Positions 42,278 to 50,290 of a stretch of 64,000 nt of DNA are shown one piece after another; position 1 is the stretch's first letter, and each line of letters begins with the position of its first letter. The DNA is from Beijerinckiaceae bacterium. Lineage in GTDB: Bacteria > Pseudomonadota > Alphaproteobacteria > Rhizobiales > Beijerinckiaceae. The notes beneath the pieces are model-generated. The model ran no database searches. It had not been told where the DNA came from and worked only from the letters and a program-made list of their open reading frames with translations. The DNA lies in the NCBI GenBank assembly GCA_019745195.1, contig JAIETL010000027.1, positions 1 through 64,000 of the forward strand, written 5' to 3'. Position numbers and translations under genes: made by a program.

Positions 42278-43162
42278 ATGGCGCTGAGGACGACTGTCGC
42301 CGGCATATCGAGCCCCGAAGACCTCTCGGAGGCGCTGACGGCTGCGATGTATCTTGCCGATGACGGCATCGCGACCGCCGGCTATCTCGCGTTGGCGCTG
42401 GGCAAGCCGCTGCTGCTGGAGGGCGCGCCCGGCGTCGGCAAGACGGAAGCGGCAAAGGCCATCGCAGGCATCCTCGGCCGCCAGCTCATCCGGCTGCAAT
42501 GCTTCGAGGGCATCGACGCCTCGGGCGCGCTCTACGAATGGAACTACCCGCGCCAGATGCTGGCCATCAGGCAGGCGCGCGAGGGCGAAACGCTCGACAT
42601 CTACCGCGACGACTTCCTGATCGAGCGGCCGATGCTCAGCGTGCTGCGCCGGCCTGAGTCGACGGTGCTGCTGATCGACGAGATCGACCGCTCCGACCAT
42701 GAATTCGAGGCGTTCCTGCTCGAATTCCTCTCCGATTTCTCGATCTCGATCCCCGAGCGCGGCACGCTGCGGGCCGCCGAGCGCCCGGTCGTGGTGCTGA
42801 CCTCGAACCGCACACGCGAGTTGCACGAGGCGCTGCGCCGCCGCTGCGTCTACCACTACATCGCTTACCCTGAGCCCGAGCGCGAGGCGCAGATCATCAT
42901 GCTGCGATCCTCGGCCGTGGCGGAGGGTACGGCGCGCGCCGTCGTCCATGCCATCGGCCTGCTGCGGCAGGAGCCGCTGGCGAAGCCGCCGGGCGTCGCG
43001 GAGGCCGTCGACTGGGCCGAAGCCGCGACCGCTCTGGCGCAGGCGGGCGCGACTTGGCCCGAAGCCTTCCGCCGCTCGCTCGGCACCGCAATCAAGGACG
43101 AGGAGGATTTCGCCCATCTACGCCCGCGCCTGGCGCTGATCATTCCGGGGCTGGCGGCATGA
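42278..43162 (+). CDS. MoxR-type AAA+ ATPase (CoxD-like)
   Basis: A 294-aa AAA+ protein of the MoxR family. Walker A is EGAPGVGKT, Walker B LLIDEIDRSD, and sensor 1 VVLTSNRTRELHEALRRRC. Its FEGIDASGALYEWNYPRQML segment is typical of the CoxD subgroup, which assembles the active site of molybdenum hydroxylases together with a VWA protein. It starts 4 bp after the large-subunit gene. The CoxD-like assignment comes from sequence style plus context. Confidence 0.9.
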   Translation: MALRTTVAGISSPEDLSEALTAAMYLADDGIATAGYLALALGKPLLLEGAPGVGKTEAAKAIAGILGRQLIRLQCFEGIDASGALYEWNYPRQMLAIRQAREGETLDIYRDDFLIERPMLSVLRRPESTVLLIDEIDRSDHEFEAFLLEFLSDFSISIPERGTLRAAERPVVVLTSNRTRELHEALRRRCVYHYIAYPEPEREAQIIMLRSSAVAEGTARAVVHAIGLLRQEPLAKPPGVAEAVDWAEAATALAQAGATWPEAFRRSLGTAIKDEEDFAHLRPRLALIIPGLAA

Positions 43163-43206
43163 GTCTTCTTCCGTCAGTTCAGGATAGCGCGGGAGGCGCC
43201 AACGTG

Positions 43207-43360
43207 CCCCCTCTCCCCTTGCGGGAGAGGGTTGGGGTGAGGGGTCGCGCGACGCTGATCGTGAGCCGGCCCATATCCGAAACGAGATTTCAACGACCTG
43301 CGCGACCCCTCATCCGTCTCGGCTTCGCCGACCCACCTTCTCCCGCAAGGGGAGAAGGGG
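43207..43360. repeat. Palindromic intergenic repeat, family B
   Basis: Composite element with outer arms that are each hairpins: CCTCTCCCCTTGCGGGAGAGG (43210-43230) and CCTTCTCCCGCAAGGGGAGAAGG (43336-43358). GGGGTCGCGC (43241-43250) pairs with GCGCGACCCC (43300-43309). It occupies most of the 208-bp gap between the MoxR and VWA genes. The right end GGGGAG lies about 10 bp before the VWA start and acts as its Shine-Dalgarno. Confidence 0.85.
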
Positions 43361-43370
43361 AGCACGCCCC

Positions 43371-44483
43371 ATGATCGCCCCCCTCCCCTCCGCCGCGCGG
43401 CCCTTCGTCGCCTTCCCGACGCTGCTGCGCCAGCACGGACTCGCCGTCGCGCCCGAACAGACGGTGTCCTTCCTCGCGGCCATCGAACTGCTCGGCCCGC
43501 GCGGCATCGAGCCTATCCGCAAGGCGGCGGTCGCCACGCTCGCGCCCCATCCCGAGCAGCGCGCGCTGTTCGACGCGCTGTTCGACATGCATTTCCTCGG
43601 AGCGGTCGCCGAGCCGGGCGAGGAGGATTTCGCGCCCGACGACGAGATCGCGGTGCAGGAGGATTCGGGCTCGCGCGAGATCCTGGTCGGCGAGGACATC
43701 AACGAGACCGGCCAAGCCGCGACCGGCGCGGAGGCGCTCTCCGTGCGGGCCCTCCAGCCGCTCGACGAGAGCGAAACCCTGCGCCGCTTCGTCCGCGCAC
43801 TGCCGGCCGCCCTGCCCCGCCGGCGCGGCTATCGCCATCGCGCGGCGCGGCGCGGGCCGGACGTCGATCTCGCGCGCTCCTTGCGCGCCGCGATCCGCCA
43901 TGACGGCGAGGTGATGAGCCTGAAGAAGCTCCGGCGCGTGATGCGGCCGCGCCCGATCCTGCTCCTGATCGACGTCTCGGGCTCGATGAAGCAGCGCAGC
44001 GACGCCAATCTCGCGCTCGCTCATGCGATCGTGCAGACGGCCCCGCGCGCCGAGGTCTTCACCTTCGGCACGCCGCTGACGCGGGTGACGCGGGCGTTGC
44101 GTCGCAAGCGCCGCGAACAGGCGCTTGCCGACGCGTCGGGGCTCGTGGCCGACTGGGATGGCGGCACACGGATCGGCGACGCGCTGCAGGCCTTCCTCGC
44201 CGTGCCGCGCTTCGCGGCCTATGCGCGCGGCGCAGTCGTCGTCGTGCTGTCGGACGGGCTGGAGCGCGGCGATCCGGCGGCGCTTGTCTCGGCCGTGACG
44301 CGGCTGTCCGCCCGCGCGCATCGCATCGACTGGCTGACGCCGCTCGCAGCCGATCCGGAGTATCGGCCGGAAACCGAGGCGCTGCGGCTGATCGGCCCAA
44401 GTCTCGCCAGCCTCGGCGATGGCGCGAACACGGCGCGGATCTGCCGGCACATCCTCTCGCTCGGAGGCGCGGCAGCGGCATGA
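43371..44483 (+). CDS. VWA-domain protein (CoxE-like)
   Basis: A 370-aa protein with an N-terminal helical part and a C-terminal von Willebrand A domain. The MIDAS metal site is DVSGSM in ILLLIDVSGSMKQRSD, with GGTRIGDAL and VVVLSDGLERGD as later MIDAS loops. This is the CoxE family, partner of the CoxD-type MoxR ATPase in maturation of molybdenum hydroxylases. An Arg/Lys-rich stretch RRRGYRHRAARRGPD lies before the VWA domain. It overlaps the next gene by 4 bp (ATGA). Confidence 0.9.
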   Translation: MIAPLPSAARPFVAFPTLLRQHGLAVAPEQTVSFLAAIELLGPRGIEPIRKAAVATLAPHPEQRALFDALFDMHFLGAVAEPGEEDFAPDDEIAVQEDSGSREILVGEDINETGQAATGAEALSVRALQPLDESETLRRFVRALPAALPRRRGYRHRAARRGPDVDLARSLRAAIRHDGEVMSLKKLRRVMRPRPILLLIDVSGSMKQRSDANLALAHAIVQTAPRAEVFTFGTPLTRVTRALRRKRREQALADASGLVADWDGGTRIGDALQAFLAVPRFAAYARGAVVVVLSDGLERGDPAALVSAVTRLSARAHRIDWLTPLAADPEYRPETEALRLIGPSLASLGDGANTARICRHILSLGGAAAA

Positions 44484-45361
44484 CGGGACTCGTCGATTCG
44501 CATTTCCATATCTGGCGGCAGGCCGACTTGCCATGGCTTCTGGGCCCGATGCAGCCGCGCATCTTCGGCCCCTACGAGCCGATCCGGCGCGACTACCTCG
44601 TGACGGAATATCTCGCCGATTGCCGGCCTTCGGGCATCACGGAGGCCGTCTACGTCCAGGCCAACTGGGACCCGGCGCGGCATCTCGACGAGGTCGATTG
44701 CGTCTCGCAGGCGTCGGAGGAATCGGGCTTTCCGATCGCCATCGTCGCCTATGCCGACATGCTCGCCGAGGATGTGCGCCCGCAACTCGACGCGCTCGCG
44801 AAAAACCCGCGCGTTCGCGGCGTGCGCATGCAGTTGCACTGGCACGAGAACACGCTCTATCGCTTCGCCAGCGGCCCCGACCTGTGCCGCGAGCCGCATC
44901 TGCAGGCAAATATCGGCCGTCTCGCCGATTACGGCTTCAGCTTCGATCTGCAGGTTTTCGCCGGGCAGATGGACGGCGCGGCCGAGCTTGCCGCCGCCTG
45001 CACCGACGTGACCTTCGTGCTGCAGCATGCCGGCATGCTGGAGGATGTTTCGGCCGATGGCGTCGATGCCTGGCGTCAGGGCATGAGCCGCCTCGCCGCC
45101 CGACCCAACATCGTCAGCAAGCTGTCGGGACTGGGCACTTTCCTGCGCCGCAACGACCCCGAGCATATCCGCTTCGTCGCGAGCGAAACGCTGGCGCTGT
45201 TCGGGCCCGAACGCTGCCTGTTCGGCTCCAATTTTCCGATCGAGAAGCTCTGGACCAACTGCGGCGATCTGATCGACGCCCACCGCGCCGCCGTGCCGGA
45301 AAGCGCCCACAGCGCCGTGTTCAACGAAACCGCGAGGCGGGTCTACCGCCTGAACGACTGA
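44480..45361 (+). CDS. Amidohydrolase-2 family hydrolase (COG3618-type lactonase)
   Basis: A 293-aa TIM-barrel hydrolase of the amidohydrolase-2/L-fuconolactonase-like family. The N-terminal DSHFHIW metal motif is followed by VQANWD, GVRMQLHWHEN, a central FVLQHAGM His, and CLFGSNFPIEKLW at the barrel end. Asn stands where many relatives have Asp, as in several lactonases of the group. Likely hydrolyses a lactone or amide intermediate of the pathway. The start is coupled to coxE-like by ATGA, and a metallo-beta-lactamase-fold gene follows 19 bp later. Confidence 0.85.
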   Translation: MTGLVDSHFHIWRQADLPWLLGPMQPRIFGPYEPIRRDYLVTEYLADCRPSGITEAVYVQANWDPARHLDEVDCVSQASEESGFPIAIVAYADMLAEDVRPQLDALAKNPRVRGVRMQLHWHENTLYRFASGPDLCREPHLQANIGRLADYGFSFDLQVFAGQMDGAAELAAACTDVTFVLQHAGMLEDVSADGVDAWRQGMSRLAARPNIVSKLSGLGTFLRRNDPEHIRFVASETLALFGPERCLFGSNFPIEKLWTNCGDLIDAHRAAVPESAHSAVFNETARRVYRLND

Positions 45362-45380
45362 AGAGACCGGGAGAACGATC

Positions 45381-46229
45381 ATGGCGCTCGAAATCAAGAT
45401 ACTCGACTATGGCGACATCGAGCTGGAATCGAGCTTCCTCGTGCTGGGCCGCGATTGCGGCCGCACCCGGAGGGTGCCGACCTACGGCTTCCTGATCCTC
45501 GGCGGCCCCTGGCCGGTCGTGGTCGATACCGGCTATCGCCACAACCAGATCATGGAAAGCCTCGGCATGCGGGGCCTGCAGTTCCACGAGAACATGATCG
45601 AGAACCAGCTCTCCCGGCACGGCGTGCGGATGGGCGATGTGCGCTACGTCATGCACACCCATCTCCATATCGACCATGCCGGGAAGGACGAGCTCTTTCC
45701 GATGAACACGACCGTCATCGTCAACCGGCGCGAGCTGGAATACTCGGTCTCGGGCCTGATGCACCCGCAATATCCGGCCCCCGACATCAAGCACCTGATC
45801 GACCGGCTGCATACGCGCGACGCGCTGCGCTTCGAGGATCTGGAACTCTCGGGAATGATCGAGCTGTTTCCCGGCTGCTATCTGGAGGCGGCCGGCGCGC
45901 ATACCGAAGGCTCGATGAACGTGCATGTCGACACGGCGGAAGGCCGCGCGATCATCTGCGGCGACGTGATCTACGACTTCAACGATCAGATCGTGACGCC
46001 CTTCCACGAGCTCCAGGGCAACGAGCCACGCACCACCGGCAATCACGGCGTCTCGAAGCGGGAGGAGAAGGCGGCGATCAAGAAGCTGCTCTCGACAGGA
46101 AAGTTCCTGCTGCCGGTCCACGACAAGCCTGCCAAGATCGCCCATGGCCAGGTCGTCGGCCGGATGGACATGGCGGTTCCCGGCCCGGTGGTGCAGTCGC
46201 TGCCGCCGCGCAACTGGTTCGCGGCGTGA
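45381..46229 (+). CDS. MBL-fold metallohydrolase (N-acyl homoserine lactonase-like)
   Basis: A 282-aa metallo-beta-lactamase-fold hydrolase. The dinuclear zinc motif HTHLHIDHAG has H94-x-H96-x-D98-H99, then a downstream GAHTEGSMNV His and ICGDVIYDFND Asp, and a C-terminal His in LLPVHDKPAK. It fits the AhlA/AttM-like lactonase family, which includes many catabolic lactonases. In this operon a degradative lactonase is as likely as quorum quenching. GGGAGAACGATC before ATG 45381 is the ribosome binding site. Confidence 0.87.
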   Translation: MALEIKILDYGDIELESSFLVLGRDCGRTRRVPTYGFLILGGPWPVVVDTGYRHNQIMESLGMRGLQFHENMIENQLSRHGVRMGDVRYVMHTHLHIDHAGKDELFPMNTTVIVNRRELEYSVSGLMHPQYPAPDIKHLIDRLHTRDALRFEDLELSGMIELFPGCYLEAAGAHTEGSMNVHVDTAEGRAIICGDVIYDFNDQIVTPFHELQGNEPRTTGNHGVSKREEKAAIKKLLSTGKFLLPVHDKPAKIAHGQVVGRMDMAVPGPVVQSLPPRNWFAA

Positions 46230-46239
46230 TTTCCGCGAT

Positions 46240-46375
46240 CCCACCCACAGCCCTCATCCTGAGGAGGCCGCGCAGCGGCAGTCTCGAAGGATGCTCGAGA
46301 AAGCTCCCAAGATATCTGGAGGCTCCTTCGAGACGCCGCTGCGCGGCTCCTCAGGATGAGGGCGGAGGGTGCGGG
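46240..46375. repeat. Palindromic intergenic repeat, family A copy 2
   Basis: About 136 bp between the MBL and SMP-30 genes. Left arm has CCCTCATCCTGAGGAGGC and GTCTCGAAGGATG. The right arm has CTCCTTCGAGACGCCGCTGCGCGGCTCC and TCAGGATGAGGGC. It shares the outer CCTCATCCTGAGGAG / CTCCTCAGGATGAGG and inner GTCTCGAAGGAT arms with the copy at 34146-34283, while the connecting bases differ. Confidence 0.9.
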
Positions 46376-46422
46376 AATGTCGCCAAAATCAAACGGCTCT
46401 GCCTGTTCAACGCGGTGCTCAC

Positions 46423-48036
46423 ATGACAACCCACACAGCCATCCGCCCCGCCTTCGAGGAGTGCATCGATCTCTGGGCGCCGGTGCGCCAGCTCGGCTCT
46501 GGTTTCGAGTTCTGCGAGGGCCCGATCTGGCACCCGCGCGAACAGCATCTGCTGTTCTCCGACATGCCCGGCGACGTCCGCCGCCGCTGGGACAAAGGCG
46601 GCGTCCGCGAGGTCAAGCGGCCGGCCAACAAATGCAACGGCATGACCTATGACGCGGACCTCAACCTGATCGTCTGCGAGCATGCGACCTCGTCGCTGAT
46701 CCGCGAGCGGCCGGACGGACGGCGCGAGGTGCTGGCCAGCCATTTCGAGGGGCAGGAACTGAACAGCCCCAACGACGTGGTGGTGAAGTCCGACGGGTCG
46801 ATCTATTTCTCCGACCCCTGGTATGGCCGCATGCCGGTCTTCGGCGTCGAGCGCCCGCGCCAGCTCGGCTTCCAGGGCGTCTACCGCATTCCGCCCGGCG
46901 GCGGCGAACCGCAGCTTCTGGTCGACCGCTATCTCTTCGACCAGCCCAACGGCCTGTGCTTCTGCCCGACCGAGGACCGGCTCTTCGTCAACGACACGGT
47001 GCAGCACAACATCCGCGTCTTCCCGATCCTGCCCGACGGGCGGCTCGGGCCCGGGCGCATCTTCGCCTCAGGGATCGTCGGGTCCGAGCCCGGCGTGCCC
47101 GATGGCATGAAATGCGACGCACAGGGCAATGTCTGGGTCTGCGGGCCCGGCGGCGTCTGGGTCTATACGATCAAGGGCGAGTTGATCGGCAAGCTGCGCG
47201 TGCCCGAACTCGTCGGCAACCTGACCTGGGGCGGGCCGGACTGGCGCACGCTGTTCCTGACCGCGACGCATTCGCTCTATGCAGTGGAGACCAGGATCGG
47301 CCCGCGCCGCGAACCCTATATGAGGGCGAGCGGCGGAGGGCGCGACCGCAGCGATTCTGCACCGCAGCCGGTCTCGGGCGTCAGGCCCGCCGCGACGGTT
47401 GCCGCCAGCGGCGCGAAGAAGGCAGCCGGCGGCTACCGTCTCGATCCCGCGCGCTGCGCCCTGATCGTTCAGGATATGCAGAACGACGTCGTGATGGATG
47501 GCGGGGCCTTCGCCTCGTCCGGCTCGCCGGAGCACTGCCGGCAGCAGAACGCCATCGCCAACGCCGCGCGGCTTGCTCAGGCCGCGCGGTCGCGCGGTAT
47601 CCCCGTGATCCATGTCTGGTTCGTGGTCGAGCCCGGCGCGCCTGGCGTCACCCTGAACGCGCCGCTCTTCGAGGGGCTGGCCGACGCCAAGGCGCTGGTG
47701 CGCGGGACATGGGGCTCGGCTCCCGTGCCCGGGCTGGAGGCGCAAGCCGGCGACCACATCGTCGAGAAGAGCCGGATGAGCGCCTGGGAGGGCACGCGGC
47801 TGGAAACCGTGCTGAAGGCGCTGGGACGCGACGTCGTCATCGTCACAGGCGCATGGACCAACATGTCGATCGAGCACACGGCCCGCACCGGAGCCGACAA
47901 GGGCTACTTCATGCTCGTGCCGGAGGACGCCTGCTCGACCATGACCGCCGAATGGCACGCGGCCTCGGTCAACTACGCGCTGCAGAATGTCTGCGTCGTC
48001 ACGGATGTCGATGCGGTGATCGCCGCCATCACTTGA
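46423..48036 (+). CDS. SMP-30/gluconolactonase - isochorismatase-like fusion
   Basis: A 537-aa two-domain protein. Residues about 20-300 form a six-bladed SMP-30/gluconolactonase/LRE propeller: GSGFEFCEGPIWHPREQHLLFSDMPG, NSPNDVVVKSDGSIYFSDPWYG, DQPNGLCFCPTEDRLFVNDT, with conserved Glu, Asn and Asp metal ligands. After a low-complexity linker (about 305-345), residues 346-537 are an isochorismatase/cysteine hydrolase fold: LIVQDMQNDVV (Asp of the triad) and VEKSRMSAWEGT (Lys). The nucleophile position reads TNMSIEHTAR, with Ser where Cys is expected. Last gene of the run. Expected reactions: lactone opening plus amide hydrolysis, the latter doubtful. Confidence 0.87.
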   Translation: MTTHTAIRPAFEECIDLWAPVRQLGSGFEFCEGPIWHPREQHLLFSDMPGDVRRRWDKGGVREVKRPANKCNGMTYDADLNLIVCEHATSSLIRERPDGRREVLASHFEGQELNSPNDVVVKSDGSIYFSDPWYGRMPVFGVERPRQLGFQGVYRIPPGGGEPQLLVDRYLFDQPNGLCFCPTEDRLFVNDTVQHNIRVFPILPDGRLGPGRIFASGIVGSEPGVPDGMKCDAQGNVWVCGPGGVWVYTIKGELIGKLRVPELVGNLTWGGPDWRTLFLTATHSLYAVETRIGPRREPYMRASGGGRDRSDSAPQPVSGVRPAATVAASGAKKAAGGYRLDPARCALIVQDMQNDVVMDGGAFASSGSPEHCRQQNAIANAARLAQAARSRGIPVIHVWFVVEPGAPGVTLNAPLFEGLADAKALVRGTWGSAPVPGLEAQAGDHIVEKSRMSAWEGTRLETVLKALGRDVVIVTGAWTNMSIEHTARTGADKGYFMLVPEDACSTMTAEWHAASVNYALQNVCVVTDVDAVIAAIT

Positions 48037-48114
48037 TCCGGAGCCGGTGGCGGACGGTTAAGGCTTAGCAGAGGACTTGCATGTCAGGCTTTGCCGAGCC
48101 ATCTCCGGACGCTC

Positions 48115-48864
48115 ATGAACTCGCACGCCGATCCGCATGCCGCCAACCCCGTCGCCGCGCCGCCGCTCCGGCCGGAGGCGTTCGCGCATGTCGATCACTG
48201 GGTCTTCGATCTCGACAACACGCTCTATTCGCATGAGAGCCGGGTCTGGCCGCAGGTCAACGAGCGCATCACGCTGTTCCTGCAGGAGCTTTTCGGCCTC
48301 GACGGGCTGTCGTCCTATGCGCTGCGGCAATACTACTACCATCGCTACGGCACGACCCTGAACGGGCTGATGACCGAATACCGGATCGACCCCGACGTCT
48401 TCCTCGATTTCGCCCATGACATCGATTTGTCGCTGCTGGAGCCTGATCCGGCGCTGGGCGAGGCGATCGCCGCCCTGCCCGGCCGCAAGCTGATCCTGAC
48501 CAACGGGTCGGTCGGCCATGCCCGCAATGTCGCCGGCAAGCTCGGCATCCTGCATCATTTCGAGGACATCTTCGACATCGTCCATGCCGGCTTCGTGCCC
48601 AAGCCCGAGCGCGCGACCTATGAGAATTTTCTGGCCAAACATGGCGTCGATCCCGGCCGGGCGGCGATGTTCGAGGACATCGAGAAGAACCTGATCGCGC
48701 CGAGCGCGCTCGGCATGAAGACGGTGCTGATCATCCCCAAGACGCCAGACCCGTTTCGCGAGGCCTGGGAGCAGGCCGCGATCGAGGCCGGCCATGTGCA
48801 TTACGTCACCAACGATCTGGCGGGGTTCCTGACGCCGCTTGGGACCGAGCGGTCACCGGGCTGA
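48115..48864 (+). CDS. HAD-superfamily pyrimidine 5'-nucleotidase-like phosphatase
   Basis: A 249-aa HAD-IA phosphatase. Motif I is WVFDLDNTLYSHES with the nucleophile Asp, motif II LILTNGSVGHA, motif III KPERATYENF and motif IV MFEDIEKNL. DNTLY and YYHRYGTTLNGLM are marks of the Sdt1/pyrimidine 5'-nucleotidase group. ATG 48115 is preferred to the TTG at 48091; the ribosome binding site is weak. It stands 78 bp after the catabolic run and may be a separate transcription unit. Cytosolic dephosphorylation of UMP/CMP or similar is likely by family. Confidence 0.85.
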   Translation: MNSHADPHAANPVAAPPLRPEAFAHVDHWVFDLDNTLYSHESRVWPQVNERITLFLQELFGLDGLSSYALRQYYYHRYGTTLNGLMTEYRIDPDVFLDFAHDIDLSLLEPDPALGEAIAALPGRKLILTNGSVGHARNVAGKLGILHHFEDIFDIVHAGFVPKPERATYENFLAKHGVDPGRAAMFEDIEKNLIAPSALGMKTVLIIPKTPDPFREAWEQAAIEAGHVHYVTNDLAGFLTPLGTERSPG

Positions 48865-48881
48865 GTTTCTTCGAAAGGAAT

Positions 48882-48903
48882 TTCGTTCGTCTTTACGAAC
48901 GAA
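48882..48903. promoter_or_regulatory. Perfect 9-bp hairpin upstream of metZ
   Basis: TTCGTTCGT (48882-48890), loop CTTT, ACGAACGAA (48895-48903). It lies 52 bp before the metZ ATG. It could be an operator or an mRNA leader element; I cannot match it to the SAM-II (metA/metZ) riboswitch, whose conserved pseudoknot sequence is not evident. Confidence 0.5.
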
Positions 48904-48954
48904 TGCGAAACTGATAATCCCCATATCCGTTATATCGAACGATCGGAATGGGCA

Positions 48955-50148
48955 ATGTCGGTGTCGAAGGACGAGATGGCGCGGCTGCGCCCCGAGACGC
49001 GGCTCGTCCATGCCGGCACGTTGCGCTCGCAGTTCGGCGAGACCTCCGAGGCGCTGTTCCTGACGCAGGGCCATGTCTACGACAGCGCCGAACAATGCGA
49101 GGCGCGCTTCCTCAACAAGGATCCGGGCTTCCAGTACGCCCGCTTCTCGAACCCCACGGTCGCCATGCTGGAAGCCCGCATGGCCGCCTTCGAGGGCGCG
49201 CAGGCCTGCCGCGCCACCGCCACCGGCATGGCGGCCGTCACGGCGGCGCTGATGGGGCTGACGCGCGCGGGCGACCATGTCGTGGCGGCGCAGGCGCTGT
49301 TCGGCTCCTGCCGCTATGTCGTCGAGGAGCACCTGCCGCGTTACGGCGTCGAGTCGACGCTGGTCGATGGGACCGACATCGCGGCCTGGCGCGCGGCGGT
49401 GCGCCCCAATACCAAAGTGTTCTTCCTCGAGAGCCCGGCGAATCCGACTCTGGAGGTGATCGACATCGCCGCCGTCGCTGCGCTCGCCAAAGAGGTCGAC
49501 GCCACGCTGGTGGTCGACAATGTCTTCGCCACGCCGATGTTCCAGCGCCCGCTCGAACTCGGGGTCGACTGCGTGGTCTATTCGGCGACCAAGCATATCG
49601 ACGGGCAGGGGCGATGTCTGGGCGGGCTGATCCTCGGCTCGGAAGAGTTCATCGCGACGCATATCCAGACCTATCTGCGTCAGACCGGGCCGGCCATGTC
49701 GCCCTTCAACGCCTGGGTGATGCTGAAGGCGCTTGAGACGCTGCCGCTGCGTGTCGGGCGGCAGGCGCAAAGCGCGGCCATCGTCGCCGACTGGCTGGCG
49801 GCGCAGGGCCTGCCCAAGGTCGTCTTTCCAGGGCGCGCCGACCATCCGCAGGCGGCGATCATCGCAAAGCAGATGAGCGGACCGTCCACGCTGATCGCCT
49901 TCGAGGTCGCGGGCGGCAAGGACGCCGTCTTCCGCGTGCTCAACGCATGCCGGCTGATCCGCATCTCCAACAATCTCGGCGACGCCAAGAGCCTGATCGT
50001 CCATCCCGCGACGACGACGCATCAGCGCTTCTCGCCCGAAGTGCGCGCCAGTATGGGCGTCGGCGACGGGCTGGTGCGGCTGTCGATCGGACTGGAGCAC
50101 CCCGACGATCTGATCGCCGATCTGGCGCAGGCGCTGGCGGCGGCGTGA
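48955..50148 (+). CDS. metZ: O-succinylhomoserine sulfhydrylase
   Basis: A 397-aa Cys/Met metabolism PLP enzyme. ETRLVHAGTLRSQFGETSEALFLTQGHVYDS is the family N-terminus, FARFSNPT-like YARFSNPTVAMLE follows, and the PLP Lys is K213 in SATKHIDGQGR. The QGR after the Lys and the FLTQGHVYDSAEQ loop are typical of the alphaproteobacterial MetZ subgroup, which makes homocysteine from O-succinylhomoserine and sulfide. It is a housekeeping gene, convergent with hemA and separated from it by a long palindrome. Confidence 0.92.
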   Translation: MSVSKDEMARLRPETRLVHAGTLRSQFGETSEALFLTQGHVYDSAEQCEARFLNKDPGFQYARFSNPTVAMLEARMAAFEGAQACRATATGMAAVTAALMGLTRAGDHVVAAQALFGSCRYVVEEHLPRYGVESTLVDGTDIAAWRAAVRPNTKVFFLESPANPTLEVIDIAAVAALAKEVDATLVVDNVFATPMFQRPLELGVDCVVYSATKHIDGQGRCLGGLILGSEEFIATHIQTYLRQTGPAMSPFNAWVMLKALETLPLRVGRQAQSAAIVADWLAAQGLPKVVFPGRADHPQAAIIAKQMSGPSTLIAFEVAGGKDAVFRVLNACRLIRISNNLGDAKSLIVHPATTTHQRFSPEVRASMGVGDGLVRLSIGLEHPDDLIADLAQALAAA

Positions 50149-50149
50149 C

Positions 50150-50285
50150 GTGTCATCCCGTGCGCGCTGCGGCGCGTAGCGCTGCTGCGCAGACACGGGA
50201 CCGTCAACAGAAAGTAGCGCCAATCACCGTGCGGTCCCGCATCTGCGCAGCAGCACTTCGTGCCGCAGCGCGTGCGGGATGACAC
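50150..50285. repeat. Long imperfect palindrome between metZ and hemA
   Basis: The arms, about 50 nt each, read toward each other: left GTGTCATCCCGTGCGCGCTG, GCGCTGCTGCGCAGACACGG and CGGGACCG; right CGGTCCCGCATCTGCGCAGC, GTGCCGCAGCGCG and GTGCGGGATGACAC. It starts 1 bp after the metZ stop and ends 5 bp before the hemA stop, so it is well placed as a bidirectional terminator or mRNA 3'-end stabiliser. It belongs to a different family from the elements at 34146, 43207 and 46240. Confidence 0.85.
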
Positions 50286-50290
50286 GGTCC

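Noticed and set aside
38017-44483. Aerobic CO dehydrogenase (cox) operon
   Set aside because: Gene set looks cox-like, but the large subunit lacks the AYRCSFR active-site loop, is split, and the context is hydrolytic/catabolic.
48865-48954. SAM-II riboswitch before metZ
   Set aside because: The conserved pseudoknot sequence blocks of SAM-II could not be found by eye; only a simple hairpin is visible.
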